From: Syngnathus acus | Taxonomy: Eukaryota; Chordata; Actinopteri; Syngnathiformes; Syngnathidae | Assembly (NCBI RefSeq): GCF_901709675.1 | Contig: NC_051088.1 | Span: 6,025,693-6,089,692 of the forward strand | Length of the DNA stretch: 64,000 bases | Direction: 5' to 3' | Shown: piece by piece, positions 12,319 to 23,547 of the stretch | Layout of the letters: every line of letters starts with the position of its first letter | Numbering within the stretch: position 1 is the first letter of the stretch | Translations under genes and position numbers: made by a program | Notes under the pieces: generated by a model | Databases searched by the model: none | Told to the model about the DNA's origin: nothing | Seen by the model: only the letters and a program-made list of their open reading frames with translations

Positions 12319-15290
12319 AAAAATTGATGCTTTGTGGACACTCACTTTTTACTTTTGCAAGTAGTGACCGCATTCCCGACACAACGCTACACCTTTGTTG
12401 GCACAAAGTGTTGGACTAAGATGATTTGATTACCCATGATGGTGTTTTTGAGGTCTATTTTTTCCAAACACATTGGTAGAACTCCAAGTTGTCCGGGCCC
12501 GCATGTCTCTGCTGGCAGAGACAGAGTGTGACTTGTCTGTCCTCACAGCAGCTGCTTTGCTATAAGTCCAACGGGTGTTGTTTACCATTAATGGAAAAGT
12601 GTGATCGGGTATATTTTTTAGATTTTAGCCACATTATTGCCTAGCAACAAATGGTTTTACTATGATAAAGCTAACGCTTAGTTAATACCCTTCCCTCCCT
12701 TGGCGATTGCTTCAGTGAACAGCACTCACTGAAAGTATTCAGTTTTAGGACACAGAGGTCACACCTGTTGTGGAACTTGATAGAAGGCTTATTTATAAAC
12801 TTTCTGAACCCTAAATTCCTCCTTCAGAGAAAACACTGAGACACAAAGAGTGGGGGTGGGGGTCAGATGAAATGCTCGCGTATGAACACAACAACAACTG
12901 GACAATCCATAAACTACTGAAATGAGGAAATTTACAAGCCACCTGATCAAGCTTGCTTTGGGAGTGACTGAAGGACAAGCAACACACAAAGTCATATCCA
13001 ATCACAGTGAGTCATTTATTGTCTGTCTTGTGACATTACTGTGAGGAAAGACGCTTCAATCAATAAAATTATACAGCATTGATGTTGTCCACATTGTCTT
13101 TTTAAGCAATGGTGGTGTCTTATTGGGTCGTTCCCAAGCAATGCAGTTGTGAAAGCCTTTCTATTTCTTTTGTCGAATCATGTCACACTGTGTATTGCGA
13201 GCGACCTTCACACAGTCTGGGTGGTAATTTGAAAACTAAACACTGCACAAGGGCAGCCTTCCATCCGCCTGCCTTTTTAGCACCCCCCAAAAAAGGCAAA
13301 AGTCAGATCACGTCCAGCCTGGGGGAGCTTTAATATATAGCCTAAATTTAGGTACTGAGTTATGGCTGAGGAGTTATCCGGGTGGGCTCATATGACGTAT
13401 GAAAAAGTTTTGTAAATGCTGAGTGGATTTGAAGTGCAAGAGGACATTCTGGCTGCATTGACTGATTGCCTGACAGCTGCTGCTCGACATATGTCAGATA
13501 TTTGCCCTTTTAAAATGGAAAAGACGCCACTTTAATGGCTTTTCAGTCCTTGTGACCATTCTTTTTTTCTCTCACTCTTTATTGGAATGGAGTATACACA
13601 TGCTACAATTTCCTACTTATATGTTTTACACCAGAAATTACATAATGGTCTATGCGCGTAAATGATACATCTGCCAGTAAATTATAATGGATTCAAATGT
13701 GAGTAAACACATTAACTCACAGATTTTTGCGGAAAACCTATTCTCCGATATTTTCAGAAAAATTCACCACATTGAAGGAATAACACACGAAAACAACCAA
13801 TTGGGGTGGAAGGCCGCCTCCAAGTGCTCACTTCACAGCAGTGATCTCTGATCGCCTGGACAAGTTACGTCATCCAACCATGAAGGTCTGCTCGCAATCC
13901 CTTATAAACGTATTTTGCACGTGTCGATCCCCTGTATGGACTCCAGTGAGTCATCTGCTGCTTCTGCCATGCCTCCTGCAATGACTTTAAAGGGAATGCG
14001 AGATGCTGCTTTCATTGGTCAGGAAGCAAGTTGGCTGTGTTTACGCCCACAACAGCACGAATGTTTGTTTGCGCCCATCTGCGAAGAAAAACACAAAACA
14101 CATTTAGACCATACTTTGTGCTAGCTCAACTCGCCCTCGGCACGAAAATAGTGCCTCAAAAGTGTAAATAGTAAGACTGATTCAGTTAAAAGGTACAAAG
14201 CCTATTTTCTCAAAATGTTGTGGATTATGCATGTTCCAGTGTCCAAACCCCAGATTATTCAGATTTCCATCTGTCTCTTCATTTTCTACCCTGAACCCTG
14301 ACCCTTTTAACAGCAGTTTTGCCTTGGTGGCGCTCACCTACTTAATAAGCACAATGAAATCAAATAGCTGGATTGCTAGCGAGATATCATCAACAGATAG
14401 CTAAATAATAAGAACACATGGGCTCATCGGTTTACAAAAACCTAAAATATTTCAAGGCTGTTGTTCTTTTAAAGTGTTTTATGGCCTAGAACTGATTTTT
14501 AAATATGTGTTGTAGTTTTTTATGTTGGTGCGGTCCAGTCATACAGCATGTACAAATATTTACCAACATAGAAAGAAAACGTCATTGTAACATTTCTGTG
14601 AAAATAAGGAATTTCTTTCCAATGTCTTCTTGTTGTGCTATGTAACATCAGCTTGGGCCTTTAAACATTTCACATGTTCCACTCATTGCGCAGTGGTCAG
14701 GAAGGAGCAGATTGCACACAAGTAAACAGAGAAACCTCACTCTATTACAAACGTGCGGGTTTAATATTAGTCACCTCTGCCAATAGGAGCAAAGCTAACA
14801 GGCAAACCATGTGACAAGGTGCAACGGCAGACAAATCGATGGCACAAAACAGATTGCCTTGCCGAGATTCCCTTTTGCTGACAGGCCACGGGGTAGTTTG
14901 CGCTTTTAAAAAATAGCGACATCTTTTAAGGTGACCTCTGGAGTGCTTCTTATAAAATTACTAGAGACAGAAATCCATTTGCAACTGTGCTATAACGCTG
15001 AGATTACATTGTTACTTTAGAGCCTCGGTGCAAATTAATTTGAGGTTCATTTCATGTATTATATAAATGGATGGTGGTGGGAAAATTAAATCTCAGTGTT
15101 GCACATTTCTATATATTGTTTTATTTCTGCAGAGGGTGTTTTGGATCACTGTGCTTACCCTTCATTTGGCCAGCAGAGCAGGCTTCCAGCAGATTTAACT
15201 CCTCCATGGCCTCCGAAGGACAAAAAAGCAATACTAGCTCAATTGTTCTCTATACGCGTGTATATGTTTTTTTATTATTGTATATTAGAG
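12319..15290. other. Noncoding stretch, nothing recognised
   Basis: I see no exon, RNA gene or full repeat. Open frames at 12789-13005 (-), 13109-13333 (+) and 13915-14124 (+) lack recognisable domains. Confidence 0.5.
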
Positions 15291-15533
15291 CAGAGGTCCC
15301 CAACCACCGGGCCGCGGACCGTTAAATAAATAAATAAATAAATCTTACAAAAATTATGTCGTTTATACTTATTTTTATGCCAGTCGTATCATTTTATTTC
15401 ATCGTATTTAAATATTTATTATAAATGTATTATTTATTTATATAAATGTATTATTTATTTAAATAAAGGCCGGTCCGCGAAAATATTTCTGACACGTAAC
15501 AACACGTGGCGCAAAAACGGGTGGGGACCACTG
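15291..15533. mobile_element. hAT-like MITE (CAGAGGTCCCCAACC termini)
   Basis: The left end CAGAGGTCCCCAACCACCGG and the right end CGGGTGGGGACCACTG are imperfect inverted repeats. GGGCCGCGGACCG near the left end is mirrored by CGGTCCGCG near the right. The interior is an AT-rich spacer with duplicated TAAATGTATTATTTATTTA text. This is the layout of a widespread vertebrate hAT MITE group. A clean 8-bp target duplication is not visible, so the superfamily call rests on the termini. Confidence 0.7.
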
Positions 15534-15534
15534 A

Positions 15535-15750
15535 TTGATACTATTCACTTGTGAGCTGCTCCATGAAACCATATACGTACCTTCCATGCAATACAAGCGA
15601 GGGTTCCATAGTGTAGTGGTTAGTGCTCTGGACTCTCACCCCAGTGACCCGAGTTTAAATCCCCAAAAATGGGACCAAAAATATATCATGGAAAAATTTG
15701 CAACACAGTTGCACGTGTGCTGCCCCATAAAACCATACACCTCCCTAAAG
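15535..15750 (+). repeat. tRNA-like module, copy A
   Basis: This is one of three copies of a shared module. In order it has GAGCTGCTCCATGAAACC, a TACGTACCTTCCATGCAA block, the tRNA-like body (15602-15676), then ATCATGGAAAAATTTGCAAC and a degenerate TTAGGG-type array. In this copy a GTGCTGCCCCATAAAACC block separates the GCAACACAG motif from the array. The other copies are at 57350-57574 (-) and 57778-58003 (+). The combination of internal pol III boxes and recurring flanks suggests a SINE-like mobile unit, but no target duplication is visible. Confidence 0.65.
15602..15676 (+). tRNA. tRNA-Gln-like pseudogene with CTC anticodon loop (copy A)
   Basis: The 5' part GGTTCCATAGTGTAGTGGTT and the TCTGGACTCT stem closely follow a vertebrate tRNA-Gln. 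The loop, however, reads CTCTCAC, placing CTC (Glu) in the anticodon position. An A-box-like TAGTGTAGTGG and a degraded B-box-like GAGTTTAAATCCC are present. The T arm and 3' acceptor strand are disrupted by an A-rich insertion (CCCCAAAAATGGGACC), so a functional tRNA is unlikely. Confidence 0.6.
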
Positions 15751-16136
15751 GTTAGGGTTAGGGCTGGAGTTAGGGTTAGGGTTAGAGCTAGGCTTAGGGC
15801 TGGGGTTAGGGTTAGAGCTAGGGTTAGGGCTGGGGTTCGGGTTAGAGCTAGGGTTAGGGCTGGGGTTAGGGTTAGAGCTAGGGTTAGGGCTGGGTTGGGT
15901 TAGGGTTAGAGCTAGGGATTGGGTTAGGGTTACGGCTGGGGTTAGGGTTACAGCTAAGGTTAGGGCTGGGGTTAGGGTTAGGTTTAGAGCTAGTGTTAGG
16001 GTTAAGGCTGGGGTTAGGGTTAGAGCTAGGGTTAGGGTTGGAGTTAGGGCTAGGGTTAGGGCTGGGGTTAAGGATTAGAGCTAGGGTTAGGGCTGGGGTT
16101 AGGGTTAGGGTTGGGCCTAGGGTTAGGGTTGGGGTT
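15751..16136 (+). repeat. Degenerate TTAGGG-type (telomere-like) array
   Basis: About 385 bp of hexamer-based repeat mixing TTAGGG, CTAGGG, TTAGAG and CTGGGG. Between about 15780 and 15900 a 30-bp higher-order unit (GGTTAG GGTTAG AGCTAG GGTTAG GGCTGG) repeats several times almost exactly. It yields long open frames in several phases (RVRARVRAG and GLGLELGLG), which are artefacts. Similar but shorter arrays follow the other two tRNA-like modules at 57.3-58.1 kb. Confidence 0.9.
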
Positions 16137-16150
16137 AGTTATCAATTAAT

Positions 16151-16352
16151 TCAGGTCAAGACGCTCGTCCCGGTCACGTGACAAGTTGCCCCAGTCGAGC
16201 CCGTAAAGCTAACAAAAATGAGTAAGAATTTATTTTGAAAAATATTTAAAAAATTGGCGATTCTCTCCTAATTACATCCGTCGGTTCAGGTCAAGATGCT
16301 CGTCTCGGTCACGTGACATGTCACCTCAGTCGAGCCCGTGAAGCAAGCAAAA
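16151..16352 (+). repeat. Duplicated hAT leader sequence
   Basis: The segment 16151-16220 is repeated at 16286-16355. Both contain TCAGGTCAAGA, a GCTCGTC motif, CGGTCACGTGACA, CAGTCGAGCCCGT, and end in AAAAATGAG(T/C)AAGAA. The first copy opens with ATG but stops after six codons (16218-16235). The second leads into the open transposase start at 16353. The CACGTG E-box is kept in both. The duplication looks like a tandem repeat of a transposon 5' leader. Confidence 0.75.
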
Positions 16353-16541
16353 ATGAGCAAGAAACAGAGATGTTTGGAAAGCTTCTTCGGAAAGGGAAAA
16401 AAGCCCAATGAGGAGACGGAAGAAGAGGCTACGACTTCTATGAAAACGAAAGCTGCATTTAAAAGAGAATTTCGGGAGTCCTACTTAAAATATGGGTTTA
16501 CTACATCTCTGACAGTGTCAGTCCACAAATTTTCACTGTAG
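16353..16541 (+). pseudogene. hAT transposase N-terminal fragment (ZBED/SCAND3-like)
   Basis: The open frame from ATG 16353 encodes 62 residues beginning MSKKQRCLESFFGKGKK, with an acidic EETEEEATT stretch and RESYLKYGFT. The YLKYGFT block and the basic start are characteristic of hAT transposases of the ZBED5/SCAND3/FAM200 type, where a zinc-binding segment and the catalytic domain normally follow. Here the frame ends after LTVSVHKFSL and nothing downstream continues the family, so this is only the extreme 5' end of a former transposase of roughly 600 residues. It lies directly after the telomere-like array and the duplicated leader. Confidence 0.7.
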
Positions 16542-16739
16542 TGTTGCTCTCATATTGGATCTTGTAGGATTGGGTTCATGATATTGTGAACATAACATCA
16601 TACTGTGATAAGAAGAATGGAAAGGAAAAACACTGTGGAAAAAGGATTAGAATACATAATACTTTGTATATAACATGTGACATAATACTATATACAGTAG
16701 ATTGTATGTTTAGGACAACTTGATTCGGTCTGTCAGGTT
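16542..16739. other. Noncoding gap, nothing recognised
   Basis: Short AT-rich segment between the transposase fragment and the next open region. No hAT 3' end is visible in it. Confidence 0.4.
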
Positions 16740-17150
16740 CGGGCTATGCAAGGCCATCTTTCAGCAAGCCTGAAAGTGTCTAAACCCTCTTGACCGGACT
16801 CGCCACCCTTTGCACCCATCACCAGTCACACATATGGAAAGAGTGCAACGCACGTGTGGACGGGGCAGACTTGTCACTGAAGGAGTATCGGAGCGTCTCC
16901 GCCTCTATCGGGAGACCTTGGAGCCATGTGTCGACAAGCGTCGCACTGTTAGCTACATCGCCTGGTCATATTGGGGACAGGAAAGAAGTGGCGGAACAGA
17001 AGCACTCCAGATGTTCTTCATCAGTGGGCCACAGGGGAAGTCTGTTACCGCAACACCTGGCTCGTTTCCACTCGGAGCTCCCAAGCAAAGGGTGCAATGC
17101 TCTGCCACGCTCTACCAGTCAGACACATAATAGATGCTCATTGCTCATAG
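16740..17150. other. Unrecognised GC-richer open region
   Basis: This block is more GC-rich than its neighbours and open in two + frames (16790-17308 and 16810-17130). I recognise no domain in either frame or on the other strand. Its position just downstream of a transposase fragment makes an unrecognised transposon scrap the simplest guess, but this is not shown by the sequence. Confidence 0.3.
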
Positions 17151-20100
17151 GATGGAGCAACATCCAAACTCTTTTCTATTTAGGATTGCGCTGTCAGAGT
17201 AGTTGGGAGGAGCACTGGGTTTTGTTTTGTTTTTTTGTTTTTTCCAGAAAGTCGAATCGCTTAACCTTTATAATACCTTCCCTTAACCTTTGTGGACAGT
17301 GTCAGTGAGTCAAATGAAAATATGCTTCATTTAGAACACAAGAAAGGTTTAAAAGAAATTAGGCACTTGAATGAATTGTAAGAAAGTAAATTATATCAGC
17401 AACATAACAGTGTCATAATCACTGTGATGTCTAATTCTAACATCGTGACTTATTGTTTTGTAGCATAACGGTAACTTACTGCAATTGTGGCCTGCTGCTT
17501 TAAACATTGCTGTCATAATGGTTTATGGCTAATATCCTTTCACAAAGGTTGGTCAGGGGTAACCTATGCTAAAAGTGAGTTAAAGGTTTGGGAAATCTGA
17601 AAAGGTATTTGAAAAATCAGGTCAAATTGGTAAAATGAGAATTTTTAAATAAAACACTTTTGTTTGTTCTGCAGTTGTGCTTTAATACAGCGCCATACAA
17701 CATCCATGATTTCATAGTGAATTTTTTTTTTTTTAATGCATGGATATATGGGCCTAGAACTGGACTCTACTTTCGGAGAACTAGCCATGTGCATAATCTT
17801 GACAAATAAAAGTTGGAAAATAAATCTCAAAGCATGACAACTTCTGTTTAAATTTCTACCAATTTACGTTGCGCTCTATTTGTATGCATTTTTGTGTTTC
17901 ACCTTGTAGTCATGAGATTGGGAGCATTTATGCTCCCTGTTTGGCAGTGAAGAGCAGTGAAAGTGAGGAGGGCAGCAGCCTGGGTGAAAAACGACAGATG
18001 CCACGCTCAATAATAGCAATGTTAAAATCTCCTTGACCTGCAGGTCCTCAAATAGCAACCCCAATTCGTTTCATATTTTCCTTGCTGGATCAATGGCAGC
18101 ATAAATTTGAGGCTCAATGACAGGAATAATTTAAAACAGATCTATAAACGATAGAACGCTATTCCCTATGGTCACAGATGCATAACAATTCACTGGATTG
18201 GCAGGATGAGCTTTGGAAAGATTTGCTTGTGTTGGGGAAAAAATGAAGGGGTCATACAACATTGACTTAAGCATGCATGCGCATAAACGTATCTTGTCCT
18301 TTTTCAACATTGTGTCTTTATCTGGCGAGTTCAAGTACATATTGAGGTATTGATCTTTTGTGAATTTCTTAGCAATTTCTGCTCTGATCAGCAAGGATAG
18401 GAAGGGCAAATTGTTTAACATAGCTGAATAAATAATAATATCAATGCTAAGACCCCCCCCCCCCTTCACCCCACTCAAGACAAATGAGAGCCTCACCACC
18501 TTGAGGGATGGATAAGCTGTAAATGTAAAGAGCGTGAAATGTTAAAACGATTTACAGAGCCAGAGAAAAGATGCAATGTTTAGTAAAGGATAAACACAAA
18601 ATTGCCTTTTTTGTTTTTTGTGCGTGGGAGAATCTAATTCAAGTGTGACCACATTAAGACATCTGGTGCGTTTATAACCACCAAAATGTTCCAGCATCTA
18701 CTGACACCATTCCTCTGCTAAGAGGACAAGATTATTGGAGTTCACGCTAATACCGTTTTGCACAGCATAAAAGCCTCTTGCTAATAAATATTAATTTGGG
18801 CCTGCGTGATGTATTTGAAAATTCCAGCTAAAATGTCACCACATGGAACATTAATGTAATATTTCAAGGCCTGAGAGCAATATTGATTGCATTTATTTGA
18901 CTCAGGGGAGGAGGAATAATTCTTCAACGTGGAGGCACATCTGGTACGCAAAGATGCAAAGCCCGGAATGAGAAAATACAAGATAACAATAAAAGAAAAT
19001 AGGGTTCATATTTAAATGCATTATCCCAGTGTTGTTTGGATACCATTGTCTTGTTAGAATAGAACAAAAAGACAGATAGACTCTGCTCTTTTATGGCAAC
19101 CTTTGAGAGATTTCGTTTTGTATAAAGCAATTGAGTTTAATACACCACAATAAGCTATATTGCATATATTATACTATATTGTATCCTCACGTGTTTGCAG
19201 CACATTCCTCTGAAATAAAACTCAAGTTCTCCATGGCTAGAATCCTTTGGAGTCTCCTTTTCTGTGAGTGTGCTCGCTTTGTATCGCAGATATTGACTGG
19301 CACTGGTTGGAGGCGTCGTGCTGTCCTGGCGCAAATGAACTGAAATCTGAGAAAAGACATTTTGACCCTCAACAAGAAGCTCTGACTTTACAAATGGTAT
19401 CAACACTGATGACAACTACCTTTTGTTCTTGTATTGTTATTATTTTATTACTGTAATCAATGTATTGCCTCCAGAGGACCACTGGCCACAATTAGGCACA
19501 CCTATTCATATACACAGTTGTATCCACAATTCTGCCTTTATAAAAGCTCAGCTTCGTCAGAGGTCTTCAGTTTATAGCATTGTGGTGTATTCCAGCACTT
19601 TCATTCTGAGAGCTGTTTACATTATTTTGGATACTTAGCAACATGACAGAATATTAAAAAAACATCTCGCCATACAATGCAGAGCAGTTGTGCACTATAA
19701 ATAAAATAAACACACGATACAGTTATGTTATTATGCCGCTCTGTCACCCAAATCCTGTGACTGCATCTGTAACTACAACTGTGGTCATTTTTATTATCCG
19801 TCTGAAAATATTGTAGACGCAAAATTAAAGAAACGCATGTTGAGAAAGTTTTTACACTTTGACACACAGGTTTAAGATACAACACTGCTAAAGCGCCCCC
19901 CACTGGCTAACTTCATGAGCGAGTGCATGCGTCTCCAAATCCTTCAACAATGACTTGTCGGTGCTTTTCAAATGATAGAAAATAAAAGGAGAGCTTGGGC
20001 GGTTGGAGGTTATAGGTAAAAATACAAAAAATACAAAAAGAATGATCATTATAGTCTGCATGTAAAAATAGCCTGTTCAAGTTTAATTTCTTTCAAAAGA

Positions 20101-21319
20101 GTGCATGCGTTGTAATAATTGATTATTGAGTGCATCATGCTCTAAGGTGCCATTTCTGCCCTATTAGACGCCCACTGGACTCTGGACTTTCAGTGGCCCC
20201 AGTGGGATTTGAATATGGCGTATACTATTGATTAAAAAAAAAAGGGAAAACACTTTTGCTGCATTTTTGTGTGCAATGAAGATGGTAGGACAACAAGTAA
20301 AACAACCATTTTTGCTTTGGGCTTTTTTTTTTAACTGAAAATATTTGTTTTCCTTATACCAAGCCACATTTAACGACAGATGATTCTCCAGCTATTCCCT
20401 CTCTCTGGTTAAAAGTGCATCACTGAAAGACAATGATGAAAACTGCAAGACTTTTGTACTGTTCTGATTCTTGTCACACATTTCATTAACCCTTTTTTTG
20501 ATTTTGCACAGTTGCACAGATGAACTATCCAGGGGCCCGCACCTTCATCCTTCACTCCACTGCTAATCATGAAGTTTTCATCCAAAAAGACGACAATAAT
20601 AAAAGAGCCAGCCAAGGATATCCCTCATAATGAATTTACACCACAACGCAAGACAACATCTTCAAAAAGGGAATATGTTTTAATGCCATCTGCAGTAGGC
20701 ACCTGGGAAGTTGAGCTTTGTGAAGCAGAGTGAGGAGGGAAATCAAGTTTTTTTGGAACAGACAATGAGCATTTAAATAAGAAATGGAATCCGAGCACAC
20801 TTCAATTCCCATATTATGTATGAAAGGAACACAAATAATATTGAAATGAAAACTGAGACCAGATGGCCTTGAACGTGTGTTCTGTCGGGGCCACGGGTCA
20901 CCCAGGCGTCAAGAGTAGCAGGCCGTTGATGGGGAGAAAGGAAACGCATTTCCAGTCAAACTGTGAAACTGTTTAAAATACACAGAAAAGACTGCTTCCC
21001 CTATTGTATTGATTTATGACGATATTTTCTATTCATTATTTTTGACTGCAACATTGGAGCAAATGTGGGCAGTCTGTAAAAATACAGTTTAAATCTTCAC
21101 TGTTGCTTGAGTCTGTCAGTGCATCACTTCTCCAAATTAAAACAATGCCATCAATGAGCTAAATATAGAGGCTCTGACTTGCATGTGATTCCTGCCAGTG
21201 GTCCATCAACCAAATGAAGAAAAAAAATACAAATGTGACTTGACCTATAGGTACACATTTCTGCAGGCCACTTTTCAAGTGCCTGATCCTCTGTAAGCCT
21301 CTTTTGAAAGACACTGGAA
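17151..21319. other. Noncoding stretch, nothing recognised
   Basis: No coding exon is recognised. A poly-C run lies at about 18451-18464. The motif GCGCCCCCCACTGG at about 19892 is a common fish repeat word. Open frames at 18131-18499 (-), 19155-19415 (-) and 19622-19903 (-) have no recognisable domains. Confidence 0.5.
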
Positions 21320-21387
21320 TGTGTGTGTGTGAGGGTGTGTGTGTGTGTGTGCGTGTGCGTGTGTGTGCATGCGTGCGTGTATGTGTG
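21320..21387. repeat. (GT)n / (GCGT) microsatellite
   Basis: Alternating GT run with GAGG and GCGT interruptions. It causes the His/Thr-rich open frames on the - strand. Confidence 0.95.
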
Positions 21388-23234
21388 GGGATATTGTTTT
21401 TGCTGAATAGACAAGTGCTTGGTGTCCTGTTTGGATAAGCAAGCTTTAAATCAGGTGCGCTGATACTTGGAGCTTGAAGGTCACACAATAGCTTTGTGAA
21501 CGGGCTAAAGTGATGTGAGAAATAAACTGCTCCTGTATTGTGGATGACACGTAGGTTCGACTAACTCGTGCGGTCTTTTTGGTTAAACAATTCTTTTTCA
21601 CTGAATTTCAGCTGAAACTTGGTTGACGTGGCAGAATTTGAAAATCCCACTGAGAGCATGTAAGATCTGACCTCAAGGTTAGGTCTATAGGTTAAATGTA
21701 ACGTTATTAATGTATTGATCAAGTTAACATAGATGAAGAAAAAAGTGGCACATGTACGTAACTTAATCTAGTACATATGCAGATTGCCGCAAATGCTCCT
21801 ATCCAGGTTGAAACCTTTGGGGGTTTTTTGTTTGTTTTTCGTGTTTCATTTCACTGTACATTTTTGTTTCTTGAGGCCTCGTGTCCCCTTTATCACATTC
21901 CTCAATTCCCCACTTCCCGTTCCTTTTTGCAATATTTTTATCTATCCGGCTCAGCTCGACACAAAACCAGTCACCTATTTGGATTCAGAAATCATCCTAA
22001 TTCTCCTTGACTCATTTGTTTGTTTGTTTGTTTATTTGTTTGTTTCTTGATGGAGGTTTTTGATAGGGCAATTAAGAACGTAGTGATTTGAATTAAAAAT
22101 ATATACATATATACAATGTAGTATAATGTTTTATTTTGATTTATTATACTCTATTAAAACCGTCAAGAGATGTAATTTCCATTTCTGTAATACTGTTTTT
22201 AAAAATACTCTATATTTTTTTAGAATGACATGAGCATTACATCATGGTCTAAGCAGTTTGTGTTTATAGGTTTGGTAGAAATGTGAATTCTTTTGAAATC
22301 TTGCCTTTTTCCAGCAGCGTTTGAACCACACTGCGTGACAGTGATTTATTTTCAAGTGACGACGCCAGATTGCTCCGTAAATCAGCCTTTATGAACCACA
22401 AAAAAAGCCCAAGTCAATGATCTCACAATGGCTTAGTCCCTTTGGCCAGCCACTGAGTCTTTGAACTCCTTCTTGTGAGCTGTAAGAGAGTTCCTCCATT
22501 GGAACAAGACCTGGCAATGCTACATGACGCTGTTCAATGTAGCATTCACAAGCACGGTGCAGTTTGTTGCATTTACCAGGGCCAAAAAAATCTCCTGCAG
22601 CTTTTAAAAACCCAATGGCCTAATTTGTCTTGTTGGGGTCCCGCTCGTGCGTCCAAGTAACTCACCATGCTCTTTTTGCTCTCAGCTACTTCCCAACACA
22701 TTCACCCCGAGCCCTCAATTGCTTGTTTGACTTGACACATAATTACTGTGGAAATATTTGTGTATTTTGTACGAGTGCCACGGTTAGCGTTGCGAGCGGC
22801 TGCCAAGTCCTTGCAGCGCTCGCTGCAGTTATCACAGCCAAAATCCCTGATTAAAACAAGATGCTGTCATTTGGGCCAGCTTTGGAAGAAATCACTCGCA
22901 GAGATGGGCCTCTGGCTGCCAAAGCGCCACTGCAAGCAGCCTCTGTCATATGTGGCAATGCTGACATGCTCATTGTACCAAAGAGGATTTTATTGCCTTT
23001 GAACATATAACTGAATCAAGCCTTTTGCATCAAAGTGGAGTTCCACTCGCACAGCATCATCCTCAAAACTAACATAGTGGGTATTAAAAACTCATAAAAT
23101 ATCCATTTTGAAATGTGCTTGTCAACTGTCGAGGAATGAAAGGTGTGTTTTATAAAACCATTGCTCATATTTTCAAATACTATGTGAAAATAGAGTTCAC
23201 ATGTGGGTGCCAGTTCTTAAAGGAGACACAGATC
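21388..23234. other. Noncoding stretch, nothing recognised
   Basis: No exon is recognised. A short (TTTG)n run lies at about 22016-22046. The segment from about 22320 to 23000 is complex, non-repetitive and moderately GC-rich, with three short overlapping open frames. It could be a conserved noncoding element, but nothing in the sequence alone proves it. Confidence 0.45.
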
Positions 23235-23464
<230 letters not shown>

Positions 23465-23475
23465 AACAAACAGAT

Positions 23476-23547
23476 GGACAAAATAAACGTCAGACATGAC
23501 AAAAATGAGAACAAAATAAACGTCAGACATGACAAAAATGACAACAA
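23476..23547. repeat. Short direct duplication beside the GATA array
   Basis: The text ACAAAATAAACGTCAGACAT followed by GACAAAAATGA occurs twice in a row with a period of about 35 bp, immediately downstream of the GATA/GACA array. Confidence 0.85.

Noticed and set aside
15751-16136. True chromosome end (telomere)
   Set aside because: The repeats are degenerate, short, internal and followed by tens of kb of ordinary sequence with genes.
15535-16181. Open frames with RVRARVRAG and GLGLELGLG repeats
   Set aside because: They come from the TTAGGG-type hexamer array, which has no stop codons in several frames; there is no real protein.
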